Shown here: in pieces, positions 1 through 9,238 of the stretch
How positions within the stretch are numbered: position 1 is the stretch's first letter
Layout: each line of letters opens with the position of its first letter
DNA from: an uncultured Verrucomicrobiota bacterium
GTDB lineage: Bacteria; Verrucomicrobiota; Verrucomicrobiia; Opitutales; Opitutaceae
NCBI GenBank assembly: GCA_903876795.1
Contig: CAIRBK010000041.1
Coordinates: 1 to 64,000, forward strand
Direction: 5' to 3'
Length of the DNA: 64,000 nt
Notes under the pieces: model-generated
Databases searched by the model: none
The model's input: the letters and a program-made list of their open reading frames with translations, nothing else
Told to the model about the DNA's origin: nothing
Made by a program: the position numbers and the translations under genes

Positions 1-224
1 CACGCCTTCCCGCACTCAAACCACGTGAAATCATGATATTAAACACCTGTTAACCCACGCTTTTTGCGAGTGCACTCACGCTGGCCTCAGCAGGATGATT
101 TAAAATCACATCTGGAAATGAAATTAGGACCTCCCTTAAGTCGGTCATGTGCCCGGGTGAACGCCGGGAACTCCTGCGTTGTTTCTTTGCCGCTATTGGG
201 TGTGATTCGGGTATTTTGACCGGC
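1..224. other. Non-coding region upstream of the porin
   Basis: No convincing coding frame is seen in the first 323 bases; the part after 224 holds the candidate Pho-box listed separately. This stretch is AT-richer than the rest of the window, with a hairpin of five G-C pairs (152-156 with 164-168) that lacks a T-run. An upstream gene could end before the window edge. Nothing else could be supported here. Confidence 0.5.
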
Positions 225-266
225 TCGTAACATGGATGTCTTCATTTCGTAACAATCAACTGTCAA
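225..266 (+). promoter_or_regulatory. Candidate Pho-box-like direct repeats
   Basis: TCGTAACAT (225-233) and TCGTAACAA (247-255) are near-identical direct repeats 22 bases apart. A TGTCTTCAT stretch lies between them so that GT dinucleotides fall at 227, 238 and 249, an 11-base phase. CTGTCAA follows at 260-266, slightly out of phase. PhoB/PhoP-type regulators are known to bind 11-base-phased direct repeats. The site lies about 60-100 bases upstream of the porin that precedes the pst genes. A TTGACC at 216-221 could be a -35 element. The assignment as a phosphate-starvation operator is inference. Confidence 0.4.
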
Positions 267-323
267 ATTGGTTTAATTCGCACGGACCGTGCGTTTCCAG
301 CAAATCCACAAACACCCAAGAAC

Positions 324-1793
324 ATGGCTCAAACTTCATTCAAATGGCTCGCGCTGCTCGGCGGCGTGGCACTCGGCACCGCCTCATTGGCTGTCGCCCA
401 AGACAGCGGTCCTCTCATCGATGCCCTCGTCAAGAAGGGTATTCTGAACGACCAAGAGGCCGAGGAAATCCGCGCCGACCTCGTGCGTGATTTTGGCACC
501 AATTCCGCCGGTAAACTTGATGTCGCCTCCGGCGTCACCCGCCTGCGCATCTCCGGAGATGCCCGCGTGCGTTATCAGTTCGACAATGAACAGGCCAACC
601 CGGCCGGTGCCGCCAATGATCGTGATCGCAACCGTTATCGTTATCGCGTGCGCCTCGGCTTTCTGGCCGACATCGGCCCGAAGTGGACCGTAGCCACCCG
701 CCTGGAGACAGCCTCCGGCGCTACTTCGACCAACGCCGACTTTGGCAGCGGCACCGACAATTTCGACAAGGCTGGCGACGTGGTTTATTTCGGCCAAGCC
801 TATATCAACTATCGCGACAAGGACCTCCTGGGCTCCGATGCCCTTGACCTCCGCTTTGGCAAGCTCCCGCACAAGTTCTTCAACCCGGGTGTAAACGGCT
901 TCTGGATTGATTCCGATATTAACTTCGAAGGTGCCGCGCAGGAGTTGGTTTATAACGATCTAGGCATCAAGGACTCAAAATTGAGCTTCCGTTCTGGACA
1001 ATTCATTCTAAACAACAATGCCGCCAATTCAGGTTCTACCGCCGCAGGCAGTTCAACCACATACACGCTAACAGGCGCGGGTGGAGCCCTGCAGCGCATC
1101 GTAACCACAAATAACACTGCAACGAGCCCGTCTCTGCTGTTGATCAATCAGGCTGAGTTTGCGACCAAGACCTTCAAGCTGGCCCCAACTTATGTGATGT
1201 TTGCAGCTCCCGGTGAGCATGATAGTTCGACCGTTTCCACCAGCACGGTTACTGGTTATGCATTAAACGGCACCCCGACTTTTGGACCCGCTACAGTCAG
1301 CACGGGACAGAATAACGATACATCTGTTTATAACAATCTTCATGCCGTACTGTTGCCCGTAGAATATACGATGAGCCTAGGGGCCAAGCCATTGGCGCTC
1401 TACGGTAGTTACAGCTACAATTTCTCCGGAAAACAACGCGCTCAGCGTCTTGCTAATTCCACCACCATCAACGACGATGCTTCCATGTATAACTTGGGCG
1501 TTCGGTATGGCGAAAATCGCCTACGCGGCGACTATCAGTTGGTTGGTGAATATCGTTATGTTGGCAACGGCTCCTATTCCTCTCTCCTGCTGGATTCCGA
1601 TTTCAATGGCGGCCTCCTGAATGGTCAGGGCTTCATCTTCTCGGGAACCTACAGCTTCACCGATTCCATTACTTCTACGATTACCTACTTCAACTCGTTT
1701 AATATCGAAGAAAATCTCGCTGCCGGCACCAGCCGTGGTAATGGCTTCGGTTCCGCCCAAGTCCTTCAGATCGACCTATCGGCTCGCTTCTAA
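324..1793 (+). CDS. Putative outer-membrane porin
   Basis: A 489-residue protein that probably forms a beta-barrel pore in the outer membrane. The N terminus is a signal peptide with a hydrophobic core and a likely cleavage after LAVA (about residue 25). A short helical segment rich in Glu/Asp/Lys follows (about 28-55). The rest is alternating, aromatic-rich beta sequence with many Tyr, Asn, Gly and Thr, and the last residue is Phe in SARF, the classic BAM-recognition end. Length and layout fit the putative porins common in Verrucomicrobia. It sits directly before pstS, and a hairpin follows its stop. Phosphate or oligophosphate passage is inferred only from this context and the upstream repeats. 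No Shine-Dalgarno sequence precedes the start. Confidence 0.85.
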   Translation: MAQTSFKWLALLGGVALGTASLAVAQDSGPLIDALVKKGILNDQEAEEIRADLVRDFGTNSAGKLDVASGVTRLRISGDARVRYQFDNEQANPAGAANDRDRNRYRYRVRLGFLADIGPKWTVATRLETASGATSTNADFGSGTDNFDKAGDVVYFGQAYINYRDKDLLGSDALDLRFGKLPHKFFNPGVNGFWIDSDINFEGAAQELVYNDLGIKDSKLSFRSGQFILNNNAANSGSTAAGSSTTYTLTGAGGALQRIVTTNNTATSPSLLLINQAEFATKTFKLAPTYVMFAAPGEHDSSTVSTSTVTGYALNGTPTFGPATVSTGQNNDTSVYNNLHAVLLPVEYTMSLGAKPLALYGSYSYNFSGKQRAQRLANSTTINDDASMYNLGVRYGENRLRGDYQLVGEYRYVGNGSYSSLLLDSDFNGGLLNGQGFIFSGTYSFTDSITSTITYFNSFNIEENLAAGTSRGNGFGSAQVLQIDLSARF

Positions 1794-1809
1794 CCACATC
1801 ATTATATCA

Positions 1810-1845
1810 AGAGGATGGGGTTTGATCCGCGTCCTCTCTTTATTT
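1810..1845 (+). terminator. Terminator-like hairpin between porin and pstS
   Basis: AGAGGATG (1810-1817) pairs with CGTCCTCT (1830-1837), eight pairs with one G-T, followed by a T-rich stretch CTTTATTTCC. It lies between the porin stop and pstS, so it may end or attenuate porin transcription. A strong uninterrupted T-run is missing, so the call is moderate. Confidence 0.5.
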
Positions 1846-1864
1846 CCTCTCGCTTTTTCTCGCT

Positions 1865-2677
1865 ATGAAAAAATCACTTCTCTTCTTCGCCGCCTTATCA
1901 GTCGCGGCTGTACTCCCCGCCCAAGCCCAGAAGCTCGTCATCAAGGGTTCCGACACTCTCGGCGCCAAGCTCGTGCCTATGATCGCCGAAGAATATAAGG
2001 CCCAATTCCCGGGCATTTCCTTTGAGATCGCCGCCGAAGGTTCCACCACCGGCATCGCCGCCATCACTGACGGCACCGCCCAGATCGGCATGTCTTCCCG
2101 CCGCGCCCGTCCGACCGAGCTTTCCGGCGCCGCCGCCAAGGGCGTCACCATGAAGCCCATCATCGTGTGCTATGACGGCATGGCCGTGATCGTGAACGAA
2201 AATAATCCGGTCAGCGCCCTGACCCGTCGCCAGGTCGAGCAGATATTCACCGGAGATGTCACCGACTGGTCCGCCGTCGGCGGCACACCCGGCACGTTCT
2301 CGGTCTACACCCGCAACACCTCCTCCGGCACCTACCAAGACTGGAAGGACCTCGCGATGAAGAAGCGCGACTACGCCTCCGCCTCCCAGAAGATGGCCGG
2401 CAACGAACAGATCGCCGCCGAAGTGGGTAAAAACCCGAACGGCGTCGGCTACGTCGGCGTCGCCTACATCAAAGCCCCCGGCGTCAAGGTGATCCCCATC
2501 GAAGGCACCCTGCCCACCAAGGAACTGGTGCTCAGCAAGAAGTATCCCTACGCCCGTCCTAACTTCTTCTACACCAACGGTGAACCTTCCGGCGAGGCTG
2601 CCAAGTTCATCGACTTCGTGCTCGGCGCCGAAGGTCAACGCATTATCGAGAAAGTTGGTTTCATTCCGGTCAAGTAA
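1865..2677 (+). CDS. pstS: Phosphate ABC transporter substrate-binding protein PstS
   Basis: A 270-residue periplasmic phosphate-binding protein for the high-affinity Pst uptake system. A signal peptide spans about residues 1-21, ending AQAQ. The mature start LVIKGSDTLG is the typical PstS opening. EGSTTGI and a later NTSSGTYQDW segment match the phosphate-contacting Ser/Thr/Gly loops of the family. The length is usual for the short PstS type. It is followed by a strong hairpin and then pstC, pstA, pstB and phoU in the same direction. The start is preceded by a pyrimidine-rich stretch and no Shine-Dalgarno sequence. Identity is firm; regulation by phosphate is inferred. Confidence 0.95.
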   Translation: MKKSLLFFAALSVAAVLPAQAQKLVIKGSDTLGAKLVPMIAEEYKAQFPGISFEIAAEGSTTGIAAITDGTAQIGMSSRRARPTELSGAAAKGVTMKPIIVCYDGMAVIVNENNPVSALTRRQVEQIFTGDVTDWSAVGGTPGTFSVYTRNTSSGTYQDWKDLAMKKRDYASASQKMAGNEQIAAEVGKNPNGVGYVGVAYIKAPGVKVIPIEGTLPTKELVLSKKYPYARPNFFYTNGEPSGEAAKFIDFVLGAEGQRIIEKVGFIPVK

Positions 2678-2719
2678 TCGTGTCGTTGTAGTGTGCAGGT
2701 TTTTAACCTGACTGTCACG

Positions 2720-2762
2720 GAGGCCCGCTTGGCGGTGTTCCAGGCGGGCCTCTCTCTTTTTT
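2720..2762 (+). terminator. Strong rho-independent terminator after pstS
   Basis: GAGGCCCGC (2720-2728) pairs perfectly with GCGGGCCTC (2744-2752), followed by a T-rich tail ending in six Ts at 2757-2762. It lies 43 bases after the pstS stop and 60 bases before pstC. Partial read-through would give much more PstS than membrane components, which fits the known need for excess binding protein in ABC importers. Confidence 0.85.
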
Positions 2763-2821
2763 GACGACGCTACGCGTCCCCCTTCTTCCCGCAGTCCTTC
2801 AAGTTTGTTCCGATTTGCCGC

Positions 2822-4525
2822 ATGTCGTCCGCGCCCACCACGCCCCCTACAGAGAAACCGCCCGAGTCCGCCAAGGCGTTCCCGATTTTGAAGGAACGCA
2901 CCCGTTTTTTCGGTCTCACCCTTGACGAAACCATCCGCGCGTTCTTTGGCGGCAACGCCATCACCGCCGTGGTGGTTCTCGCGTTGATCACCTTCTTCCT
3001 GTTCAAGGAAGGCTCCGCATTTTTCGGATTAAACCGAGAGAGCGTAACACTTTACCGCAAAGCGGGCCTTGAGTACGTCGATTACATGCGCGCCCAGCAG
3101 GAGAGCCACACGGCGCTCACCCGGTATCTTTTTGATATTCGTCTGCGCGCCGTGAGCGAACTCACCGGGAAAGACGGCCTGTCGGTTGCCGAGGCCAACG
3201 CCAGACTTACCGCGTTTGACGACTTCGCCGGTCGCTACAGCGACACCATCGAGCCCATTCGTGGCATGGTTTCCGAGCTCACCGACGTCGCCGTCTCGAT
3301 CAAAGACAAATACACCATCAACGAAGACGCCAAGACCGAGCGAGCCCAGTTTCTCGCCGCCGGGATGACCGCCGAGGCCGACGCGGTGAGGATCATCGAG
3401 ATCGATTTCAAGGCCGAGCTCGCCCCGCTCGTCGGTGTCACACCGGTTTATATCGAGACCGCCAACGGCGTAGCCACCGCCATCACCGAGGTGCTGGCCA
3501 GCCCGCCCGCGTTGCCGGTGCCCGCGTTGGATTACCGGCTGACCCGCTTTAAGGAGCTCAACCGTCAGTTCCTCGCCACCTTCCCGGAAACCCGCCGCCT
3601 GGTGGAAACCTGGGATTTTCAGAAGCCGGTGCCCGTGCTCGACACCGTCACCGGATTTCTTTTCGGGCGGCAGTGGCTGACCGCCAGCTTTTGGCAGGAT
3701 TGGTATGGTATTTTGCCCCTGTTTATCGGCTCGCTCATGGTTTCGATCATCGCGCTTACCCTCGCCGTGCCGCTGGGGGTAGGGGCGGCGATTTACATCA
3801 ACCAGTTTGCCAGCCTGCGCGAACAACGCGTGATCAAGCCGGCCATCGAATTTATCTCCGCGATACCCTCTGTTGTGCTCGGGTTCTTCGGTATCGCGGT
3901 GCTTGGCTCCGTGCTGCGCGCCTGGTCGCAACAGGCCCTGACCCTGCCGGAGTTTCTTCAGGGCATTCCCCTGGTGTCGTGGGTGCTCGGTTTGCCGCTG
4001 CACGCGCTTAATGCCATCGCGCCGCACATACCTGGTTTTCCTTTTTCCGAACGCCTCAACTCGCTCACCGCAGGTTGCCTGCTCGCGTTGATTGCCGTGC
4101 CGACCATCTTCACGCTGGCCGAGGACGCGCTCAACAACGTGCCGCGGTCGTTCAAAGAGGCGTCCTTCGCCCTAGGGGCCTCGCGGATGCAGACCATCAT
4201 GCGCATCATCGTCCCCGCCTCCCTTTCCGGTATCGTTTCGGCCGTGCTGCTGGGTCTCGGTCGTGTGATTGGCGAAACCATGGTGGTGCTCCTGTGCGCG
4301 GGCAACCGCATCTCAATCCCGGATTTTTCCGAAGGGCTCAGCGTGTTCGTCCAGCCCGTCCACACCATGACCGGCATCATCGCGCAGGAAATGGGCGAGG
4401 TGGTGCGCGGCAGCATCCATTATCGGGCTTTGTTCATGGTCGGTCTCGTGCTGTTCTTTCTCGCCCTGCTCATCAACTTCTTCGCGCAAAAGATCGTGCG
4501 CAAATACCGCATCTCCATCGGCTGA
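2822..4525 (+). CDS. pstC: Phosphate ABC transporter permease PstC, with large periplasmic insertion
   Basis: One of two inner-membrane permeases of the Pst phosphate importer. The protein has 567 residues, against roughly 300 for classical PstC. A first membrane segment lies at about residues 45-65. A long hydrophilic stretch of about 220 residues follows. The conserved permease core with its remaining membrane helices runs from about residue 290 to the end. The ABC-permease coupling loop is visible around residues 435-465, in the [20 protein letters not shown] stretch. The extra domain sits between helix 1 and helix 2 and should face the periplasm. The gene is four bases before pstA, so the two are probably co-translated. 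Core identity is firm; the role of the insertion is unknown. Confidence 0.93.
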   Translation: MSSAPTTPPTEKPPESAKAFPILKERTRFFGLTLDETIRAFFGGNAITAVVVLALITFFLFKEGSAFFGLNRESVTLYRKAGLEYVDYMRAQQESHTALTRYLFDIRLRAVSELTGKDGLSVAEANARLTAFDDFAGRYSDTIEPIRGMVSELTDVAVSIKDKYTINEDAKTERAQFLAAGMTAEADAVRIIEIDFKAELAPLVGVTPVYIETANGVATAITEVLASPPALPVPALDYRLTRFKELNRQFLATFPETRRLVETWDFQKPVPVLDTVTGFLFGRQWLTASFWQDWYGILPLFIGSLMVSIIALTLAVPLGVGAAIYINQFASLREQRVIKPAIEFISAIPSVVLGFFGIAVLGSVLRAWSQQALTLPEFLQGIPLVSWVLGLPLHALNAIAPHIPGFPFSERLNSLTAGCLLALIAVPTIFTLAEDALNNVPRSFKEASFALGASRMQTIMRIIVPASLSGIVSAVLLGLGRVIGETMVVLLCAGNRISIPDFSEGLSVFVQPVHTMTGIIAQEMGEVVRGSIHYRALFMVGLVLFFLALLINFFAQKIVRKYRISIG

Positions 4526-4529
4526 TCCC

Positions 4530-5609
4530 ATGAGCGAACCTTCAAATCCCTTCGCAACCAAGCCCAGCACCGGTCGCTCCCTCGAAAAGGTTGTCCTGGG
4601 CATCTTTCGCGCCGCGACCTACTTCGTTCTGCTGTGCGGCTTGGCCATATTCGCCGACATCGTCCTTAAAGGCCTGCCCACGGTGGCCAACGCCTTCAAG
4701 ACCACCTCGACCTTTCCTTACGTCACAAACACGTTCCTGTTCGAAGCGCCCGAATCGCTCTATGTGTTCGAACATGAGGGAAAGAAGCTCGAAATGGGGG
4801 ATCGCGAGTTCCGCGCCTTTCGCGAGGCCGAGGAGGCCAAGGCCGCCGCCGCCAAGCAACCGGCTCCTAAATTCAAGCCCGAGAGCTACGTCTATTCTGC
4901 GGGTGGAATCTGGCCGTGCATCGTCGGCACCGTGCTGCTGGTGGTCGGCTCGATGAGCATCGCACTATTTCTCGGCGTGTGCAGTGCTATCTACCTCAAC
5001 GAATACGCCAAGGACGGCCCGGTGGTTCGTTTCATCCGCCTCGCCATCCTCAATCTTGCCGGCGTGCCCTCCATCGTTTTCGGCCTCTTCGGCTTCGGCA
5101 TGTTCGTGATCTTTTTCGGTTGGAACGTCTCCCTCATGGCAGGCTGGTTCACGCTCGCTTTCATGGTGCTGCCCGTGGTCATCACCGCCTCGGAAGAATC
5201 CCTGAAAGCCGTGCCGAAGGGTTTTCGCGAGGGTTCGCTCGCCCTCGGCGCGACCAAGTGGCAGACTATCCGTAAAAACGTGCTCCCGTATGCGCTGCCC
5301 GGCATTCTCACCTCTTCGATCCTGGGCATCGCCCGCGTCGCCGGCGAGACCGCTCCGATCATGTTCACCGCCGCATACGTCGTCCGCGACAAGCTCCCTT
5401 GGGATGTCGAGAAATCAGCCGACTTCTTTTTCCAAGGCGTGATGGCGCTGCCGTACCACATCTACGTGGTCTCGTCGAAAATCCCGCAAAACGAGTACAC
5501 CGCGCGCGTTCAATACGGCACCGCCTTCGTCTTTCTCGGAATCGTCGCGACCATCGCGATGTCCTCGATCATTTTCCGCAACAAACTTCGCAGTCGCTAC
5601 AAATGGTAA
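4530..5609 (+). CDS. pstA: Phosphate ABC transporter permease PstA
   Basis: The second inner-membrane permease of the Pst importer, 359 residues. Helix 1 is at about residues 20-45, then a hydrophilic loop of some 80 residues rich in Lys, Glu and Ala. The permease core starts near residue 127. The coupling loop reads [20 protein letters not shown] (about 213-235), the PstA/PstC-type EAA motif. The loop between helix 1 and 2 is longer than in classical PstA, matching the larger insertion seen in PstC. The gene follows pstC after four bases and overlaps the likely start of pstB by seven bases. Assignment as PstA rather than PstC rests on order and length. Confidence 0.93.
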   Translation: MSEPSNPFATKPSTGRSLEKVVLGIFRAATYFVLLCGLAIFADIVLKGLPTVANAFKTTSTFPYVTNTFLFEAPESLYVFEHEGKKLEMGDREFRAFREAEEAKAAAAKQPAPKFKPESYVYSAGGIWPCIVGTVLLVVGSMSIALFLGVCSAIYLNEYAKDGPVVRFIRLAILNLAGVPSIVFGLFGFGMFVIFFGWNVSLMAGWFTLAFMVLPVVITASEESLKAVPKGFREGSLALGATKWQTIRKNVLPYALPGILTSSILGIARVAGETAPIMFTAAYVVRDKLPWDVEKSADFFFQGVMALPYHIYVVSSKIPQNEYTARVQYGTAFVFLGIVATIAMSSIIFRNKLRSRYKW

Positions 5610-6472
5610 CCGACATATCGTCTTCCAAGACCACTCCGCACATGGAAACGCCCGCCGCTCCCGCCACGTTCAAGGTCAATGTCCCTTCGTCCTCGACCAA
5701 GCTTCCCGCCACCACCGGCACGCTGATCGACATCGACAACCTTGATTTCTATTACGGAGCCAAACAGGCGCTCTTCGACGTCAACCTCAAGCTCGACGAC
5801 AAACGCGTCACCGCGTTCATCGGCCCGTCCGGCTGCGGCAAATCCACGCTCCTGCGCTGCCTGAATCGCATGAACGACCTGATCGACGGCACCGAGGTGA
5901 AACGCGGCTCCATCAAAATCCGCGGCGTCGATATCTACGGAAAAAACGTGGACGCGATCGAGCTTCGCAAACGCGTAGGCATGGTCTTCCAGAAGTCCAA
6001 CCCGTTCCCCAAGTCCATTTACGAAAACATCGCCTACGGCCTACGCATCCAAGGCCAGAACAACAAGGTCCGCCTCGACGAGATCGTGGAAAAATCCCTG
6101 CGCGGCGCCGCGCTTTGGGAAGAGGTGAAAGACCGCCTGCACGAAAGCGGGCTCGGCCTCTCCGGCGGTCAACAGCAACGCCTCTGCATCGCGCGCACCA
6201 TCGCCGTTTCGCCCGAGGTCATTTTGATGGACGAACCCTGTTCCGCCCTCGATCCAATCGCCACGGCCAAGGTCGAGGAACTCATCCACGAGCTCAAAAA
6301 AGAGTTTACCATCATCATCGTCACCCACTCGATGCAGCAGGCCGCGCGCTGCTCGGACAAGACCGCGTTTTTCTACATGGGCAAACTCATCGAATACGAC
6401 GACACCCGCACGATTTTCATGAACCCCTCGAATCCGCAGACCGAAGCCTACGTCTCGGGCCGTTTCGGCTGA
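5603..6472 (+). CDS. pstB: Phosphate ABC transporter ATPase PstB
   Basis: The ATPase that powers the Pst phosphate importer. From the start at 5603 the protein has 289 residues. An N-terminal extension of about 45 residues rich in Pro, Thr and Ser precedes the ATPase domain. Walker A is GPSGCGKST (about 74-82), the signature is LSGGQQQRL (about 187), and Walker B is [12 protein letters not shown], all textbook PstB. The start at 5603 overlaps the pstA stop by seven bases; an alternative ATG is at 5642. The frame stays open further upstream but only inside pstA, so longer starts were rejected. phoU follows after 52 bases. Confidence 0.94.
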   Translation: MVTDISSSKTTPHMETPAAPATFKVNVPSSSTKLPATTGTLIDIDNLDFYYGAKQALFDVNLKLDDKRVTAFIGPSGCGKSTLLRCLNRMNDLIDGTEVKRGSIKIRGVDIYGKNVDAIELRKRVGMVFQKSNPFPKSIYENIAYGLRIQGQNNKVRLDEIVEKSLRGAALWEEVKDRLHESGLGLSGGQQQRLCIARTIAVSPEVILMDEPCSALDPIATAKVEELIHELKKEFTIIIVTHSMQQAARCSDKTAFFYMGKLIEYDDTRTIFMNPSNPQTEAYVSGRFG

Positions 6473-6524
6473 TCTGGCGCATACCTCTGTCCCGCTCAAC
6501 GTTTTCGCCCTCAACCTTTTTTCA

Positions 6525-7193
6525 ATGAAACGCTTCTTCGACACCGAACTCGAACAGTTCCGCTCCCACCTCATGCTCATGGGCGAGACGGCCATCCGCC
6601 AAGTACGCGATGCGCTCAAGGCCCTGGTTGATGTCGACGTGGCCTTGGCCGACCGAGTGATCGCGGCCGATGACGAACTTGATCGGCTGGAGATGGAAAT
6701 CGACGACGAAGCCATACGCTACATGAATCTGCGCGCCCCGGTGGCCACCGAACTGCGCCTGGTGATCGTTGGCATGAAGGCGTCCCACGACCTTGAGCGT
6801 GTCGGTGACGAATGCACCACGATCGCCAAGCGGGCGGTGCGACTGGCCGCCGAACCTCCGTTAAAACCTTATGTGGACATCCCCCGCATGGCCAACATCG
6901 CCATAGAGATGTTGCGCGAGGCGATGGAGTGCTTCCTGCACGGAGATACTGAAAAGGCCCTGGCCATCGTGCGCCGCGACGCCGAAGTCGATGCGATCAA
7001 CAAGCAGCTCTATCGTGAGCTCACCAGTTTCATGATCGAAAGGCCGGCGACCACCACCCGGGCACTGGAGCTCATGTTTATCTCCAAATCACTTGAACGT
7101 ATCGCCGACCACGCCTGTAACATCGCCGAAGAGATGGTGTTCCTCGCCAAGGCGCAGGACATACGCCACCGCGAAGAACTCAAGAAGAGCTGA
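6525..7193 (+). CDS. phoU: Phosphate signalling protein PhoU
   Basis: A 222-residue all-helical cytoplasmic protein that links Pst activity to the phosphate two-component system and represses it when phosphate is plentiful. Two repeated PhoU three-helix domains are visible (about residues 10-110 and 115-215), each with an acidic metal-binding patch: DELDRLEMEIDDEA in the first, DAEVDAINKQLYRE in the second. It ends the pst gene run, as is usual. The leader is pyrimidine-rich with no Shine-Dalgarno sequence. A weak 7-pair hairpin (7217-7223 with 7232-7238) lies between phoU and the convergent amn-like gene. No phoB/phoR pair is in this window. Confidence 0.93.
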   Translation: MKRFFDTELEQFRSHLMLMGETAIRQVRDALKALVDVDVALADRVIAADDELDRLEMEIDDEAIRYMNLRAPVATELRLVIVGMKASHDLERVGDECTTIAKRAVRLAAEPPLKPYVDIPRMANIAIEMLREAMECFLHGDTEKALAIVRRDAEVDAINKQLYRELTSFMIERPATTTRALELMFISKSLERIADHACNIAEEMVFLAKAQDIRHREELKKS

Positions 7194-7286
7194 GTCTGTC
7201 ACCGACAATTGACCCACCCGGTCTTGCAAACGGCCGGGCTGGTCTGGAGTCAGTCCGGGAGTCTCGTGTCTGAGGTGGGCGATTAT

Positions 7287-8057
7287 TCAGAACCTTAGGT
7301 GCTTAACCGTGAGTCCTTTGTTGATAAGTTGCTTGAGTGAGCCGATGCCGATCCTGAGGTGGTCCTCCACGTAAACTTTATCGACGGTCTCGTCGCTCTC
7401 TGCGGTCTTGATGCCCTCGGGGATCATGGGTTGGTCGCTTACAAGGAGCAGCGCGCCGGTCGGTGTTTCATTGTAGAAGCCGGTCATGAATATGGTGGCG
7501 GTCTCCATATCGATGGCCATGGCCCTGATTTTCCTCAGATATTTTTTGAATTCCGCGTCGTGTTCCCATACCCGGCGGTTGGTCGTATAAACCGTGCCGG
7601 TCCAGTAATCCCGGGCGTAGTCGCGTATGGTGGTTGAGATGGCCTTCTGGAGGGCGAAAGCTGGCAGGGCGGGCACCTCGGGCGGAAAATAGTCGTCGCT
7701 CGTTCCCTCGCCGCGAATCGCCGCGATGGGTATAATCAGGTCGCCGACCACGGCGCGGTGCTTGATGCCGCCACATTTGCCGAGGAAGAGGACGGCCTTC
7801 GGCTTGATGGCGCTGAGCAAGTCCATGACGGTGGCGGCGGTGGCGCTGCCCATGCCGAAGTTGATGATCGTGATGCGCCCGGCGGTGGCGCTGCTCATCG
7901 GCTTGTCCCGGCCCTGGACTTTGACCCGGTTCCACCGCGCGAAGAGCTTCACGTAGTGCTGAAAGTTGGTGAGCAGGATGTGATCTCCAAACTGGTTGAG
8001 AGGGACGCCCGTGTAGCGTGGAAGCCAGTTTTCGACGATCTCGCGCCGTGTCTTCAT
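7287..8057 (-). CDS. amn: AMP nucleosidase, short form
   Basis: Predicted to hydrolyse AMP to adenine and ribose 5-phosphate. The 256-residue protein belongs to the purine nucleoside phosphorylase superfamily: FGMGSATAATVMDLL (about 72-86), FLGKCGGIKHRAVVGDLIIP, and MAIDMETATIF with the conserved Met-Glu-Thr of the ribose site. It lacks the long N-terminal domain of the enterobacterial enzyme and matches the shorter Bacteroidetes-like form. The start chosen is MKTRREI at 8057; a start three codons upstream (8066) is possible. It is convergent with phoU and lies 232 bases downstream of lipA on the same strand. Another nucleoside hydrolase or phosphorylase activity cannot be excluded. Confidence 0.82.
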   Translation of the reverse strand: MKTRREIVENWLPRYTGVPLNQFGDHILLTNFQHYVKLFARWNRVKVQGRDKPMSSATAGRITIINFGMGSATAATVMDLLSAIKPKAVLFLGKCGGIKHRAVVGDLIIPIAAIRGEGTSDDYFPPEVPALPAFALQKAISTTIRDYARDYWTGTVYTTNRRVWEHDAEFKKYLRKIRAMAIDMETATIFMTGFYNETPTGALLLVSDQPMIPEGIKTAESDETVDKVYVEDHLRIGIGSLKQLINKGLTVKHLRF

Positions 8058-8289
8058 GCACCACACTTAACAGGTGTCGCGGTGAGCGCACGAGAAAACG
8101 TATTCGGAGAGGGCGGGGCACCGCTCTACCGATGATGCGATCTCACTTTTTTTAAACCAATGGCTGGATGCTTTTAGATTAAACGATCTCCAAACCGAAA
8201 TCGCTGCGCGGTTCCGCTACGTTGGGAACCCGCCGCGGAACGGCGGAGCTGTTTCGTCAGGCTAGTCTTAATTCACACAACCATTGGTA

Positions 8290-9189
8290 TCAGGCTTCGG
8301 CAAGAGCGTTGGCCGTGTTGAGATGCTCCGTGCCCGTAAATTTCTGCGACTGCTCGTCGGCATGGTAACTGGAGCGAACCATCGCTCCGCTTTCAACCAC
8401 GCCGATGCCCAGGGAAAGACCGTAGGCCTTCCACTTGGCGAACTCTTCAGGGTGAACCCAACGCGCGATTTTCCAGTGCTGTTGGGTTGGCTGAAGGTAT
8501 TGGCCGATGGTCACGATGTCGGTCTTGTCGTCGGCTATGTCCCGAAGTGTCCGGGCGATCTCTTCCTCGTGTTCGCCCAAACCGAGCATGATGCCGGTCT
8601 TGGTGGTGAAACCGCGTGACTTGGCGTGACGGAGGATGCTGCGCGAACGGTCGTAGCGGGCCTGGACACGGACGGGCTTTTGGAGGCGTTCCACGGTCTC
8701 GAGGTTGTGGTTAAAGATGTCCGGCCTGGCATCAAGCACGAGGTCGAGCAGGCCGGTGTTGCCTTTCCAGTCGGGGGTAAGGACCTCGATGGCGGTGTTG
8801 GGATTGAGGTGCTTGACGGCGCGGATGGTCGCAGCCCAGACGGAAGCGCCTCCGTCCAGCAACTCGTCGCGGGCGACGGAGGTGATGACGCAGTGCTTGA
8901 GATTCATCTTGGCGATGGACTCGGCTACGCGGGCGGGTTCGCCGAGGTCGAGCTCGGTCGGGCGGCCGGTTTGGATCGCGCAAAAATTACAGGAGCGAGT
9001 GCAGATGTTGCCCAGGATCATCACGGTGGCGGTGCCGCGGGACCAGCATTCGCCCAGGTTGGGGCATTGTGCGCTCTGGCAGACGGTGTGGAGCTTGTGA
9101 TCGTCCACTAGCTTGCGCACGGCTTGGTAACCGGGGCCGCTGGGGAGTTTGGCACGGAGCCAAGAGGGTTTGCGCGAAGTGTCGTCCAT
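8290..9189 (-). CDS. lipA: Lipoyl synthase LipA
   Basis: A radical-SAM enzyme that inserts two sulfurs into protein-bound octanoyl groups to make lipoate. The 299-residue protein has both iron-sulfur cluster motifs: the auxiliary cluster at Cys37, Cys42 and Cys48 (CQSAQCPNLGEC) and the radical-SAM cluster at Cys63, Cys67 and Cys70 (CTRSCNFC). The C-terminal RSSYHADE segment supplies the family's conserved serine. The start at MDDTS (9189) gives the usual length; an upstream ATG at 9222 in frame would add 11 residues. The leader before 9189 is pyrimidine-rich with no Shine-Dalgarno sequence. lipB lies 49 bases upstream on the same strand, so octanoyl transfer and sulfur insertion are encoded together. 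Confidence 0.96.
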   Translation of the reverse strand: MDDTSRKPSWLRAKLPSGPGYQAVRKLVDDHKLHTVCQSAQCPNLGECWSRGTATVMILGNICTRSCNFCAIQTGRPTELDLGEPARVAESIAKMNLKHCVITSVARDELLDGGASVWAATIRAVKHLNPNTAIEVLTPDWKGNTGLLDLVLDARPDIFNHNLETVERLQKPVRVQARYDRSRSILRHAKSRGFTTKTGIMLGLGEHEEEIARTLRDIADDKTDIVTIGQYLQPTQQHWKIARWVHPEEFAKWKAYGLSLGIGVVESGAMVRSSYHADEQSQKFTGTEHLNTANALAEA

Positions 9190-9238
9190 CGTGAAAGGAC
9201 GCAGAATGAAAACTCGCGTCACGAATGCACACCAAATT

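Noticed and set aside
5399-5602. A longer N terminus for PstB
   Set aside because: The frame is open upstream of 5603, but it lies wholly inside pstA and codes for nothing like an ABC protein.
8058-8289. Inverted repeats between lipA and amn (GGTTCC and GGAACC around 8210-8245) as a terminator or regulatory RNA
   Set aside because: Stems are short, several partners compete, and no T-run follows on the minus strand. Nothing definite could be supported.
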